Assembly (NCBI GenBank): GCA_905372355.1 | Contig: CAJPOT010000003.1 | Span: 62,001 to 126,000, forward strand | Length of the DNA stretch: 64,000 nt | Reading direction: 5' to 3' | DNA from: an uncultured Selenomonas sp. | GTDB lineage: Bacteria; Bacillota; Negativicutes; Selenomonadales; Selenomonadaceae | Shown: piece after piece, positions 8,645-18,814 of the stretch | Layout of the letters: the number at the start of each line of letters is the position of its first letter | Position numbering within the stretch: position 1 is the first letter of the stretch | The notes under the pieces: model-generated | The model's database searches: none | The model's input: the letters and a program-made list of their open reading frames with translations, nothing else | What the model was told of the DNA's origin: nothing | Program-made: the position numbers and the translations under genes

Positions 8645-8687
8645 AGTCAAAAAAGCCTCATCCCGTGTAGCATAAGGGATGAGGCTT
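8645..8687 (-). terminator. Terminator of the ilv-leu operon
   Basis: On the minus strand AAGCCTCATCCC (8687 side GGGATGAGGCTT, 8676-8687, with 8653-8664) forms a 12-bp stem with an 11-base loop followed by six T. It begins four bases after the ilvB stop codon. Confidence 0.85.
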
Positions 8688-8690
8688 CTT

Positions 8691-10352
8691 CTATTTAAAT
8701 TCCACAAATTCATTGAGTCTGGCGCCGCCCTTAATCATCGGCTCGACGAAGCTCTTCGCAAGTTTCAGCACGATGACACGGGGCTCGTTGGCTTGCATGG
8801 CACGGCTGAACGCGCGGATAAACTCCTCCTGCGTCTGCACGGCTTCGGCTTCTATGCCGAAGCTTTTGGCGTAGGCGACAAAATCCATCGGATGTGCCAA
8901 CTCGCAGGCGATGTAGCGCTCCTTGTACATGACCTTCTGTAGCTGACGGATCATGCCAAGAGCGCAGTTGTCCATGACAAGTGAAATCACGGGAAGCTTG
9001 AGCCTCGCGATCGTATACAACTCGTTTCCCGTCATGCGCATGCCACCATCGCCTGCGATGTGGATGACGCGGCGGCTCCTGCCATAGGCGGCCTGCGCCC
9101 CCATGGCGGCGGGCAGGCCGAATCCCATCGTACCGAGGCCGCCCGAGGTCAGCCACGATCTCGGCTCTTCGATCCGCAAGTGAAGCGCCGCCCACATCTG
9201 ATGCTGTCCAACATCGGTCGCAAACGAGTACGGCTTGCCTGCCGTAGCGAGCGCTACATGATGCATTGCCCACGGCACGCTCAGATCTCCCGCGTCGTAG
9301 TCGTAGACGTATTTCGTACGCCATTGGCGGATGCTCTTGAGCCATTCCTCGGTACGATGCAGGGATTCCGGCTTCATCAAGAGATGCAAAATCGTCTTCA
9401 TATCGCCCGCAAGGCCGATGGAGCTTGGAATGTTTTTGTCGATCTCCGCCGGGTCGATGTCGACGTGGATGAACGTCGTGCCCTTCATGTACTTGACGAC
9501 ATTGCCCGTCTGGCGGTCACCGAAGCGGCTGCCGAGCGCAATGACGACATCGGACTCGGCAATCGCATGATTTGCCGCCTTATGTCCGTGCATACCGGCA
9601 AAGCCGACACACAGGGGATGCGACTGCGGCAGAGAACCAAGCCCCATCAAGGTCTGCACGACAGGGATACCGTAGTGCTCAGCAAGGGCGGCCAGCTCTT
9701 TCGAGGCTCCTGCATAGATGACGCCGCCGCCCGCGATGATGACGGGCTTTCGCGCCTGCCGGATCGCTTCCGCCGCCTCCGCCGCACAAATGAGGAAGTC
9801 CGCGTCGGGCTTTCCGGGCGTCTTCTCCTCATAGATGCAGCTTTCATACTTCACATCGGCAAAGAAGAGGTCGCGCGGAATGTCGACGAGCACAGGCCCG
9901 GGCCTGCCGCTGCGCGCGATGTCAAACGCTTCGCGCAAAGTCGGTATGAGTTTTGCCGCGTCCTTGACCTTGAAATTGTGCTTCGTCACGGGCATCGTGA
10001 TGCCGAGGATGTCCGTTTCCTGAAAGGCGTCGCGCCCCAGAAGCCCCGTATCGACCTGCCCCGTGATCGCTACCATGGGGATGGAATCCATGAACGCCGT
10101 GGCGATGCCCGTCACGAGATTCGTCGCGCCAGGCCCCGATGTCGCAAGACAGACACCGACCTTGCCCGTCGCACGCGCATAGCCGTCGGCGGCATGCGCT
10201 GCGCACTGCTCGTGCGAGGTGACGATCTGACGAATATTTCTTTCATCGTAAAGCGCATCGTAGAGCGGCAAGTTCATGCCGCCCGGATAGCCGAAGATCG
10301 TGTCGACGCCCTGCTCCTTCAGACATTCGACAACTGCTTTCGCGCCTCTCAT
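8691..10352 (-). CDS. ilvB: Acetolactate synthase large (catalytic) subunit
   Basis: ThDP-dependent synthesis of acetolactate/acetohydroxybutyrate, the first common step of branched-chain amino-acid synthesis. Present: YPGG near residue 22, the catalytic glutamate in SHEQCAAHAADGYAR near residue 48, the FAD/central domain, and the ThDP-Mg motif GDGGMRMTGNELYT through DNCALG near residues 438-470. Length 553 is normal. ATG at 10352 has AGGAG nine bases upstream. It is the last gene of the ilv-leu run and is 28 bases after leuB. Its regulatory subunit ilvN is the first gene, 4 kb away, instead of adjacent as is usual. Confidence 0.95.
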   Translation of the reverse strand: MRGAKAVVECLKEQGVDTIFGYPGGMNLPLYDALYDERNIRQIVTSHEQCAAHAADGYARATGKVGVCLATSGPGATNLVTGIATAFMDSIPMVAITGQVDTGLLGRDAFQETDILGITMPVTKHNFKVKDAAKLIPTLREAFDIARSGRPGPVLVDIPRDLFFADVKYESCIYEEKTPGKPDADFLICAAEAAEAIRQARKPVIIAGGGVIYAGASKELAALAEHYGIPVVQTLMGLGSLPQSHPLCVGFAGMHGHKAANHAIAESDVVIALGSRFGDRQTGNVVKYMKGTTFIHVDIDPAEIDKNIPSSIGLAGDMKTILHLLMKPESLHRTEEWLKSIRQWRTKYVYDYDAGDLSVPWAMHHVALATAGKPYSFATDVGQHQMWAALHLRIEEPRSWLTSGGLGTMGFGLPAAMGAQAAYGRSRRVIHIAGDGGMRMTGNELYTIARLKLPVISLVMDNCALGMIRQLQKVMYKERYIACELAHPMDFVAYAKSFGIEAEAVQTQEEFIRAFSRAMQANEPRVIVLKLAKSFVEPMIKGGARLNEFVEFK

Positions 10353-10379
10353 GCAAAGCCTCTCCTTTCCTGCCCGCGC

Positions 10380-11447
10380 TTATATGTGCGCGAGCACCGC
10401 TTCTGCCATCTGCTCGGTGGTTGCCTTCTTGAAACCGTCCTTCCAGAGGTCTGCCGTGCGCCAGCCATCGGCGAGCGCCGCATCGACGGCCGTTTCAATC
10501 GCCTGCGCCGCTTCTTCTTCGGCGAGCGCATAGCGCAGCAGCATCGCCGCCGAGAGAATCGTGCCGACGGGATTGGCGATGCCCTTGCCCGCAATATCGG
10601 GTGCAGAGCCGTGAATCGGCTCGAAGAGGCTCGTCTTTTCGCCGATGCTCGCCGACGGCATCATGCCGATGGAGCCGCCGACGACCGCCGCCTCGTCCGA
10701 CAGAATGTCGCCGAAAAGATTGCCCGTGACGATGACGTCGAACTGCGTCGGACGCACGGCAAGCTGCATGGCACAGTTGTCGACATAGAGATTCGTAAGC
10801 TCAACATCCGCGTAGTCCTTCGCGACCTCAGCCACCGTGCGCCGCCAGAGGCGCGAGGTCGCGAGCACGTTCGCCTTGTCAACGCTCGTGACATGGCTGC
10901 GGCGCAGCTTCGCCGTCTCGAATGCGAGCTTTGCGATGCGCTCGACTTCAGGTACGGAATAGTTTTCGAGATCCCATGCCCTCTCGTGGCCGTCCTTGAT
11001 TTCCGATTCGCACTTCTCTCCGAAGTAGATGCCGCCGATCAGCTCGCGCACGATGACGAGGTCAGCACCCTTGACAAGCTCGGGCTTCAGCGGTGAATAC
11101 TCGACGAGTGCATCAGCGACCTTCACGGGACGCAGGTTTGCGTAAAGGCCGAGACCTTTCCGAAGACCCAAGATCGCCTTTTCAGGGCGCAGAGCAGGCT
11201 CTACCGCATCCCACTTGTCGCCGCCGACAGCGCCGAAGAGCACGCCATCCGCCGCCTGCGCGGCGGCAAGCGTCGCTTCCGGCAGCGGCGTGCCACACTT
11301 GTCGTAAGCCGTGCCGCCCGCATCATGCTCCTCATAGGAAAGTGCCAGATGGAACTTTTCCGCTGTCTTTTTCAGCACGGCGACAGCTGCATCCGTGATT
11401 TCCCTGCCGATGCCGTCGCCCGGTATCACCACGATCTTCTTTTCCAT
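10380..11447 (-). CDS. leuB: 3-isopropylmalate dehydrogenase
   Basis: NAD-dependent oxidation and decarboxylation of 3-isopropylmalate in leucine synthesis. The N-terminal PGDGIG, the substrate arginine region LRKGLGLYANLRPVK near residues 93-107, RELIGGIYFGE, and DNCAMQL then NLFGDILSDEAA with the metal-binding aspartates are all present. Length 355 matches the bacterial enzyme. Its ATG at 11447 overlaps the leuD stop (TGATG), so the two are translationally coupled. Confidence 0.96.
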   Translation of the reverse strand: MEKKIVVIPGDGIGREITDAAVAVLKKTAEKFHLALSYEEHDAGGTAYDKCGTPLPEATLAAAQAADGVLFGAVGGDKWDAVEPALRPEKAILGLRKGLGLYANLRPVKVADALVEYSPLKPELVKGADLVIVRELIGGIYFGEKCESEIKDGHERAWDLENYSVPEVERIAKLAFETAKLRRSHVTSVDKANVLATSRLWRRTVAEVAKDYADVELTNLYVDNCAMQLAVRPTQFDVIVTGNLFGDILSDEAAVVGGSIGMMPSASIGEKTSLFEPIHGSAPDIAGKGIANPVGTILSAAMLLRYALAEEEAAQAIETAVDAALADGWRTADLWKDGFKKATTEQMAEAVLAHI

Positions 11448-11941
11448 CAGAGCGCCCCCTTTTCCTTGATGTAATTGATCAGGCCGCCTGCTTCGGCAAT
11501 CTCCTGCACGAATCCCGGCAGAGGATGCGCCTGAAAGATGTCGCCCGTCGTGAGATTCTCGATCTTTCCCGTTTCCGTATCGACGCGCAGCTCGTCGCCC
11601 GCGCTGATCTTCTCCACATCATCGCCGATTTCCAGGAGCGGCAAGCCGATGTTGATGCCGTTGCGATAGAAGATGCGCGCGAAATCTGCCGCGATGATCA
11701 CGGGGATCCCTGAGGCCTTGATGGCGACGGGCGCGTGCTCGCGCGACGAACCGCAGCCGAAATTCTTGCCGCCGACCATGATGTCGCCTTCCTGCACGTT
11801 TTTCGCGAAACTCTCATCAATGTCAACCATGCAGTGCTCCGCCAGCTCCTTCGGGTCGAAGCTGTTCAGATAGCGCGCGGGAATGATGACGTCCGTATCG
11901 ATATTGTCGCCGTAGCGCCAGACTTTTCCTTGCAAACTCAT
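11447..11941 (-). CDS. leuD: 3-isopropylmalate dehydratase small subunit
   Basis: Swivelling-domain subunit of isopropylmalate isomerase. It has [15 protein letters not shown] at residues 11-25 and the substrate-recognition loop [14 protein letters not shown] near residue 59. At 164 residues it is the short, archaeal/clostridial type, not the 200-residue E. coli type, and this matches the 420-residue LeuC upstream. ATG at 11941 with GGAGG nine bases upstream, just after the leuC stop. Confidence 0.95.
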   Translation of the reverse strand: MSLQGKVWRYGDNIDTDVIIPARYLNSFDPKELAEHCMVDIDESFAKNVQEGDIMVGGKNFGCGSSREHAPVAIKASGIPVIIAADFARIFYRNGINIGLPLLEIGDDVEKISAGDELRVDTETGKIENLTTGDIFQAHPLPGFVQEIAEAGGLINYIKEKGAL

Positions 11942-11942
11942 C

Positions 11943-13205
11943 TCACTTTACCTCCTCCGGCGCGGCGATCCTGCCCAAGATGGCACTCGCAGCCGCCACA
12001 TGCGGGCCTGCCAGATAGACCTCGCTGTCGACATGCCCCATGCGCCCGCGGAAATTGCGGTTCGTCGTAGAAACGCAGCGCTCGCCCGCCGTCAAGATAC
12101 CCATATAGCCGCCGAGGCAAGGACCGCACGTCGGCGCAGCGACGGCGCAGCCCGCATCGATGAAGACGTCGATGTAGCCGAGGTGCATCGCCTCCTGATA
12201 AACCGCCTGACTGCCCGGAATCACGATGCAGCGCACATCGGGATGCACCTCGTGCCCCTTCAATAGCCCTGCGGAAATCTCAAGGTCTTCCAAGCGCCCG
12301 TTCGTACAGGAGCCGATGACCACCTGATCGATCTTGATCGGCTCAGCGATGTCCATGACGCGCTTCGTGTTGCCCGGCAGATGCGGGAAAGCAACGACGG
12401 GACGCAGAGATGAGAGGTCAATTTCGACGGTGCGGCAATACTTCGCATCAGCGTCCGAGGTCACAGGCTCATACGCGCCTTTGACGCGGCCTTCAACGTA
12501 CTCCTTCGTCTTTTCATCGAACGGGAAGATGCCGTTTTTCGCACCCGCTTCAATCGCCATGTTGGCAATCGTCAAACGATCCGTCATCGTCAGTGCGGCG
12601 ACTCCTTCGCCCGTGAATTCCAGTGACTTGTAGAGTGCGCCGTCGACACCAATCATGCCGATGAGCGTTAGGATCACGTCCTTGCCATTGACATCGGCAG
12701 GCTTCTCTCCCGTCAGATGCACCTCGATCGTCTCGGGCACTTTGAACCAAGCCCGCCCCGTCGCCATGCCGACGGCGAGATCGGTCGTGCCGACGCCCGT
12801 CGAAAAGCCGTTCAATGCGCCATACGTACAGGTATGCGAGTCCGCGCCGATCGTCAGCATGCCCGGTCCCACAAGACCGAACTCAGGCAGGATGACATGC
12901 TCAATGCCCACGCGACCGATCTCAAAATAATTCTTGATCTTGTGCTTTTTCGCGAAGTCACGCACGATCTTGCCGAGTCCCGCCGCCTTGATGTCCTTCG
13001 CCGGCTGGAAGTGATCGGGCACGAGCGCAATCTTCTCGTTATCGAACACAGGGCGGCCGATGCGTTCGAACTCCTTGATCGACGGCGGCGCCGTGATGTC
13101 ATTCGCGAGCACCATGTCAAGCTGACAGGTAATCAGCTGTCCTGGCTCGACATGCGAAAGTCCTGCATGACGCGCGAGAATCTTCTCCGTCATATTCATT
13201 CCCAT
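11943..13205 (-). CDS. leuC: 3-isopropylmalate dehydratase large subunit
   Basis: Aconitase-family catalytic subunit that binds a [4Fe-4S] cluster and isomerises 2- to 3-isopropylmalate with LeuD. Cluster cysteines are visible in [12 protein letters not shown] near residue 300 and [10 protein letters not shown] near residue 360; the N-terminal [16 protein letters not shown] segment and [12 protein letters not shown] are also present. Length 420 and pairing with a short LeuD place it in the homoaconitase-like subtype. ATG at 13205, AGGAGG seven bases upstream. A hairpin and a candidate internal promoter lie between it and ilvC. Confidence 0.95.
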   Translation of the reverse strand: MGMNMTEKILARHAGLSHVEPGQLITCQLDMVLANDITAPPSIKEFERIGRPVFDNEKIALVPDHFQPAKDIKAAGLGKIVRDFAKKHKIKNYFEIGRVGIEHVILPEFGLVGPGMLTIGADSHTCTYGALNGFSTGVGTTDLAVGMATGRAWFKVPETIEVHLTGEKPADVNGKDVILTLIGMIGVDGALYKSLEFTGEGVAALTMTDRLTIANMAIEAGAKNGIFPFDEKTKEYVEGRVKGAYEPVTSDADAKYCRTVEIDLSSLRPVVAFPHLPGNTKRVMDIAEPIKIDQVVIGSCTNGRLEDLEISAGLLKGHEVHPDVRCIVIPGSQAVYQEAMHLGYIDVFIDAGCAVAAPTCGPCLGGYMGILTAGERCVSTTNRNFRGRMGHVDSEVYLAGPHVAAASAILGRIAAPEEVK

Positions 13206-13234
13206 GAAATTTCCTCCTGGATAAGTCGAAAGAA

Positions 13235-13276
13235 AACGGCTTACACCTCATTATACCATAAAGGAGTGTAAGCCGT
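13235..13276 (-). terminator. Hairpin between ilvC and leuC, possible partial terminator
   Basis: 12-bp perfect stem, AACGGCTTACAC (13235-13246) with GTGTAAGCCGTT (13265-13276), followed on the minus strand by TTTTCTTTC. The T-tract is interrupted, so it may only attenuate transcription from ilvC into leuC. Its loop contains the -10 element described next. Confidence 0.55.
13250..13258 (-). promoter_or_regulatory. Candidate extended -10 promoter for leuCDB-ilvB
   Basis: TGGTATAAT on the minus strand, an extended -10 (TG-N-TATAAT) in the loop of the ilvC-leuC hairpin, about 45 bases before the leuC ATG. No good -35 at 16-18 bases; the extended -10 could compensate. Confidence 0.45.
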
Positions 13277-13306
13277 TCCAAGATTCAACGTTTGTTGTTG
13301 CTCAAA

Positions 13307-14320
13307 TCAGAACTTCAGCTCTTTCTTGTCACGAAGCCAAGGCATCATGTTGCGGAGCTCTGCGCCGACCTTCTCGATCGGATGCTCCTGATGAAGACGA
13401 CGCTGTGCGAGGAAGTTCGCGCGACCAGCGGCACGGTTCTCCAACAGCCAATTGCGGGCAAACGTGCCGTCCTGAATCTCCTTCAGAACCTTCTTCATTT
13501 CCTTCTTCGTTTCTTCCGTGATGATGCGCGGTCCGATCATGTAGTCGCCGTACTCAGCCGTGTCGGAGCAGGACTGACGCATCTTCGTCATGCCGCCCTC
13601 ATAGCAGAGGTCAACGATGAGCTTCATCTCGTGGAAGCACTCAAAATATGCCATCTCGGGCGGATAGCCTGCCTCAACAAGAACCTCAAAGCCCGTCTGC
13701 ATGAGCTGGCATACGCCGCCCATGAGCACGCACTGCTCACCAAAAAGATCCTCTTCCGTCTCATCGCGGAACGTCGTCTGAAGGACTCCGGAACGCGTTG
13801 CACCAAGCCCGCGCGCATAAGCGAGTGCAATGTCAAAGCACTTGCCCGTCTCATCCTTCTCAACAGCAAAGACCGCCGGAACGCCCGACCCTTCCTCGAA
13901 GGTGCGGCGAACGAGATGACCGGGGCCCTTCGGTGCAACCATGAAAACGTCAATGCCAGCCGGAGGAACGATCTGCTTGAAGTGGATATTGAAACCATGC
14001 GCGAAGGCGAGAGCACTGCCTGGCTTGAGGTTGGGACCAATCTCTTCCTTGTAGACGTCCGCCTGCTTCTCATCCGGGATCAGAACCATCGTGATGTCCG
14101 CCTGCTTGACCGCCTCGGCGACCGTCAGAACCTTGAGACCATGGGACTCGGCAGCAGCCTTGGACTTCGATCCCTCGTAAAGGCCGACGACGACGTTGAC
14201 GCCGCTCTCCTTGAGGTTCAGCGCATGTGCATGTCCCTGGCTACCGTAGCCGATGATGGCAACGGTCTTGCCCTTCATGACCTCCCAGTTCGCGTCCTGA
14301 TCATAATAAGTTTTTGCCAT
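13307..14320 (-). CDS. ilvC: Ketol-acid reductoisomerase
   Basis: NADPH-dependent isomerisation and reduction of acetolactate in valine and isoleucine synthesis. Rossmann motif [17 protein letters not shown] near residue 24; catalytic Mg-binding region [12 protein letters not shown] and later [11 protein letters not shown]. At 337 residues it is the short class I enzyme. The frame extends 49 codons upstream inside ilvN, but ATG at 14320 (MAKTYYDQD) has a GAGGAG site and matches family N-termini. It overlaps the 3' end of ilvN by 20 bases. Confidence 0.96.
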   Translation of the reverse strand: MAKTYYDQDANWEVMKGKTVAIIGYGSQGHAHALNLKESGVNVVVGLYEGSKSKAAAESHGLKVLTVAEAVKQADITMVLIPDEKQADVYKEEIGPNLKPGSALAFAHGFNIHFKQIVPPAGIDVFMVAPKGPGHLVRRTFEEGSGVPAVFAVEKDETGKCFDIALAYARGLGATRSGVLQTTFRDETEEDLFGEQCVLMGGVCQLMQTGFEVLVEAGYPPEMAYFECFHEMKLIVDLCYEGGMTKMRQSCSDTAEYGDYMIGPRIITEETKKEMKKVLKEIQDGTFARNWLLENRAAGRANFLAQRRLHQEHPIEKVGAELRNMMPWLRDKKELKF

Positions 14321-14831
14321 AATACTCTCTCTCCTCACAATCTTGATAAATGGTATGCTCACCGCGTTCGAGAGCGATGAGACCCGTGCGGATCGTTTCC
14401 AGGATGCCGTAGGGCGAAAGAAGCTGCAGGAATGCCGTGACCTTCGCATCATCTCCCGTGATTTCAAAAATCAAGGTTGTCGGCTGCACATCGACGACGC
14501 GTGCGCGAAAAATCTCCGCCATCTTGAGCACGTCGAGACGATTCGTGTCGTCTGCCCTGACCTTGATGAGCGTCATGCCGCGGAAAACTGAGGCGGCGGA
14601 AAGGAGCGCCTGCACCTCGACGACATCGGGCAGCTTTTCGAGCTGCTTCATCATCTGGTCGATCAGCTCCTCATCGCCATGCACGACGACGGTGATCCTG
14701 GAAAACTCCGCGGTCTCCGTCACACCGACAGACAGGCTGTCGATATTGAACTCCCGCCGCGAAAACATGCTTGCAACACGGACAAGTACGCCGGACTGAT
14801 TCCTCACGAGTATGGAAAGCACATGTCGCAT
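14301..14831 (-). CDS. ilvN: Acetolactate synthase small (regulatory) subunit
   Basis: 176-residue regulatory subunit that confers valine feedback on IlvB. The N-terminal ACT domain ([21 protein letters not shown], then FNIDSLSVG) and the C-terminal AHAS small-subunit domain with [13 protein letters not shown] are both present. A TTG at 14846 is in frame, but the ATG at 14831 has GGGAGG seven bases upstream and is chosen. It is the first gene of the run and is read from a near-consensus promoter at 14875-14903; the catalytic subunit is the last gene. Confidence 0.95.
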   Translation of the reverse strand: MRHVLSILVRNQSGVLVRVASMFSRREFNIDSLSVGVTETAEFSRITVVVHGDEELIDQMMKQLEKLPDVVEVQALLSAASVFRGMTLIKVRADDTNRLDVLKMAEIFRARVVDVQPTTLIFEITGDDAKVTAFLQLLSPYGILETIRTGLIALERGEHTIYQDCEEREYYGKNLL

Positions 14832-14859
14832 CTGAAATCCTCCCAACGCATAACCCTAG

Positions 14860-14875
14860 TGTAAACATGTATACA
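14860..14875. promoter_or_regulatory. Candidate operator overlapping the ilvN transcription start
   Basis: Imperfect 16-bp palindrome TGTAAACATGTATACA (14 of 16 positions symmetric) between the -10 element and the expected transcript start. A dimeric repressor bound here would block transcription of the ilv-leu operon. The regulator is not identified and no T-box fits in the short leader. Confidence 0.4.
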
Positions 14876-14903
14876 TTATGGCAACATCGCTTCGGTTTGT
14901 CAA
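14875..14903 (-). promoter_or_regulatory. Promoter of the ilv-leu operon
   Basis: -35 TTGACA (14898-14903), 17-base spacer, -10 CATAAT (14875-14880). Expected start near 14868, so the leader is under 40 bases; there is no room for a peptide attenuator or T-box. Confidence 0.8.
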
Positions 14904-14916
14904 CAAGATTTTTTCC

Positions 14917-16995
<2,079 letters not shown>

Positions 16996-17079
16996 TTGAT
17001 CAACTCCTCGTTATTTTATGTTTTCTTTATTCTCTGAAAATGAGATATATCCTGCTTTTTACAGCGAGATAATTTTCCA

Positions 17080-17118
17080 AAAAAATACCGCCATCAAGCG
17101 ACCCTTGCCTGATGGCGG
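17080..17118 (-). terminator. Terminator after the PduO-type gene
   Basis: Nine-bp stem CCGCCATCA/TGATGGCGG (17088-17096 with 17110-17118), followed on the minus strand by TATTTTTTT. It separates the PduO operon from the EF-G-like gene. Confidence 0.8.
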
Positions 17119-17146
17119 CATCTCTTCTTCCTTCACGTTCCTCTGC

Positions 17147-17647
17147 TCAATCTTCCGCTTCCTCCAAGCGCATCAGCATGAAGCAGTAATCGGAGAGGCG
17201 GTTGAGAAAGACGCGGTCTTCCTCATGGAGATCGGCCTCTTTCGCCAAGGCGCAGAAGCGTCTCTCAGCGCGGCGCACGGACGTGCGTGCAAGATCGAGC
17301 ATCGCGCCCGCCTGCGTATCGCCGGGGATGAGGAAGTGCGCGAGCTTCGGCAGCTTCGCATCGATGGCATCGATGTCCTTCTCCATCATTTCCGAATCCT
17401 CGCGCGTAATCATCGGCTTTTCACCAAGACTCGCGATATCGGCCATGAGAAGCGGCAGCTTTTTGAGCAGCACGAGAACCTTTTCCCGCACCGCTTCCTT
17501 TGTCGCAAAAGCGCGCGCCATGGCGAGCGCCGATCCCGCTTCATCAACCGAACCGTACGTCTCGACGCGCAGCGCATCCTTATCGACGCGCTCGCCCGTA
17601 TATAGGCTCGTCTGCCCCTTGTCACCTGTCTTCGTATAAACGCCCAT
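17147..17647 (-). CDS. Cob(I)yrinic acid a,c-diamide adenosyltransferase, PduO type
   Basis: Transfers the adenosyl group of ATP to cob(I)alamin to make coenzyme B12. The N-terminal VYTKTGDKGQTSLYTGERV (ATP-binding loop) and the C-terminal RTSVRRAERR and NRLSDYCFMLMR motifs are diagnostic of PduO/MMAB. Length 166 is slightly short but normal for the bare domain. A GTG at 17656 is in frame, but ATG at 17647 has GAGGTG six bases upstream and fits family N-termini. Last gene of the gamma-carbonic anhydrase-ndk run. Adenosylcobalamin would serve enzymes such as methylmalonyl-CoA mutase (inference). Confidence 0.92.
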   Translation of the reverse strand: MGVYTKTGDKGQTSLYTGERVDKDALRVETYGSVDEAGSALAMARAFATKEAVREKVLVLLKKLPLLMADIASLGEKPMITREDSEMMEKDIDAIDAKLPKLAHFLIPGDTQAGAMLDLARTSVRRAERRFCALAKEADLHEEDRVFLNRLSDYCFMLMRLEEAED

Positions 17648-17698
17648 CTCTTTCACCTCAATGCTGTCAAACTTTCAGAAATCATGCGGCAGGAAATA

Positions 17699-18118
17699 TC
17701 AGTCGAGAACTTCGATCGCGCTGAAGAAAATGGCGATTTCGCGCGCCGCGCTCTCAGGGCTATCGGAAGCGTGGACGGCGTTCTTGCCAACGCTTTCGGC
17801 GTAGAGCTTGCGAACCGTTCCTTCGGCGGCCTCCGCCGGATTCGTCTTGCCATTGATTTCGCGCACGCGTGCGATAGCGTCATCACCTGCGAGCACCATG
17901 GCAACGAGCGGTGCAGACGTCATGAATTCTTCAAGCTCCGCATAGTAGGGACGTCCGATATGCTCGGCGTAGTGTTTCTGCGCCACGCGCGGCGTCATCT
18001 GCATGAGCTTCATCGCGAGAATCTTGAGTCCCGCCTTTTCATAGATGGCGATGATGTCGCCCGTGTGCTGCTTCTCGAAAGCGTCCGGCTTGATGAGTAC
18101 CAAAGTCTTTTCCTGCAT
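17699..18118 (-). CDS. ndk: Nucleoside-diphosphate kinase
   Basis: Transfers the gamma-phosphate between nucleoside triphosphates and diphosphates through a phosphohistidine. The N-terminal TLVLIKPDAF and the active-site segment NAVHASDSPESA with the catalytic histidine are intact; length about 139 is standard. The ATG at 18124 is only two bases from AGGAG, while the ATG at 18118 is eight bases from it, so 18118 is preferred. Confidence 0.96.
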   Translation of the reverse strand: MQEKTLVLIKPDAFEKQHTGDIIAIYEKAGLKILAMKLMQMTPRVAQKHYAEHIGRPYYAELEEFMTSAPLVAMVLAGDDAIARVREINGKTNPAEAAEGTVRKLYAESVGKNAVHASDSPESAAREIAIFFSAIEVLD

Positions 18119-18132
18119 CTTCATATCTCCTT

Positions 18133-18672
18133 TTACTTCCCTTGATGTTCCCGCGCTTCGCGCTCCTCCCGATAGACTCGGGCCAGCTTGCAGTAGTTCA
18201 TCGCCGAGGCATGAACCGCCTCGACCTCGTCCTCGCGCAGCGCACGGATGATGCGCGAAGGATTGCCGTAGACCAGGGAATCGTGCGGAATCTTCTTGTG
18301 CTGCGTCAGAAGCGTCGCTGCCCCGATGATCGTATTTTCACCGATCTCCGTGTAGCCGAGCAAGGTGGATCCCATGCCGATCAGACAGTTGTTGCCAATC
18401 TTGCTGCAGTGGATCAGCGTGTTATGGCCGATCGTCACATAATCGCCGACAATCGTCGGCGCATCGCCCATGACATGGATCGTCGCATTGTCCTGAACGT
18501 TCGTGTACCTGCCGATGACGACGGGCTGCAGATCACCGCGGATGACCACATTGAACCAGATGTTCGCCCCTTCCATGATCGTCACATCGCCGACGATCGT
18601 AGCGTTCGGTGCAATGAGCGCCGTCGGGTCGATCTTCGGCACTTTGCCTTTGTAAGGCAGGATGACTGCCAT
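18133..18672 (-). CDS. Gamma-carbonic anhydrase family protein
   Basis: 179-residue left-handed beta-helix (hexapeptide repeat) protein. Repeats such as APNATIVGDVTIMEG and YTNVQDNATIHVMGD run through residues 20-130. The three metal-binding histidines of the Cam/YrdA group are recognisable in TIHVMGD, IGHNTLIHC. Relatives bind zinc or iron; only some have measurable carbonic anhydrase activity, so the activity here is uncertain. It is the first gene of an operon with ndk and the PduO-type gene, read from the promoter at 18715-18743. Confidence 0.88.
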   Translation of the reverse strand: MAVILPYKGKVPKIDPTALIAPNATIVGDVTIMEGANIWFNVVIRGDLQPVVIGRYTNVQDNATIHVMGDAPTIVGDYVTIGHNTLIHCSKIGNNCLIGMGSTLLGYTEIGENTIIGAATLLTQHKKIPHDSLVYGNPSRIIRALREDEVEAVHASAMNYCKLARVYREEREAREHQGK

Positions 18673-18714
18673 GCGAACCCCTCCCTTTTCCTTCTTCCCT
18701 TATCGGACAGAACT

Positions 18715-18743
18715 ATTATAAGGAATTTTTTCGCGCTTGTAAA
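18715..18743 (-). promoter_or_regulatory. Promoter of the gamma-carbonic anhydrase-ndk-PduO operon
   Basis: -35 TTTACA (18738-18743), 17-base spacer, -10 TATAAT (18715-18720). Expected start near 18708, about 35 bases before the ATG. Confidence 0.75.
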
Positions 18744-18814
18744 GGAGACGCCCGCATTCATGCCGACTCAGACCTCAGACAAATCCATTTCAAAAGCGCA
18801 CTTCATAGCAGACC

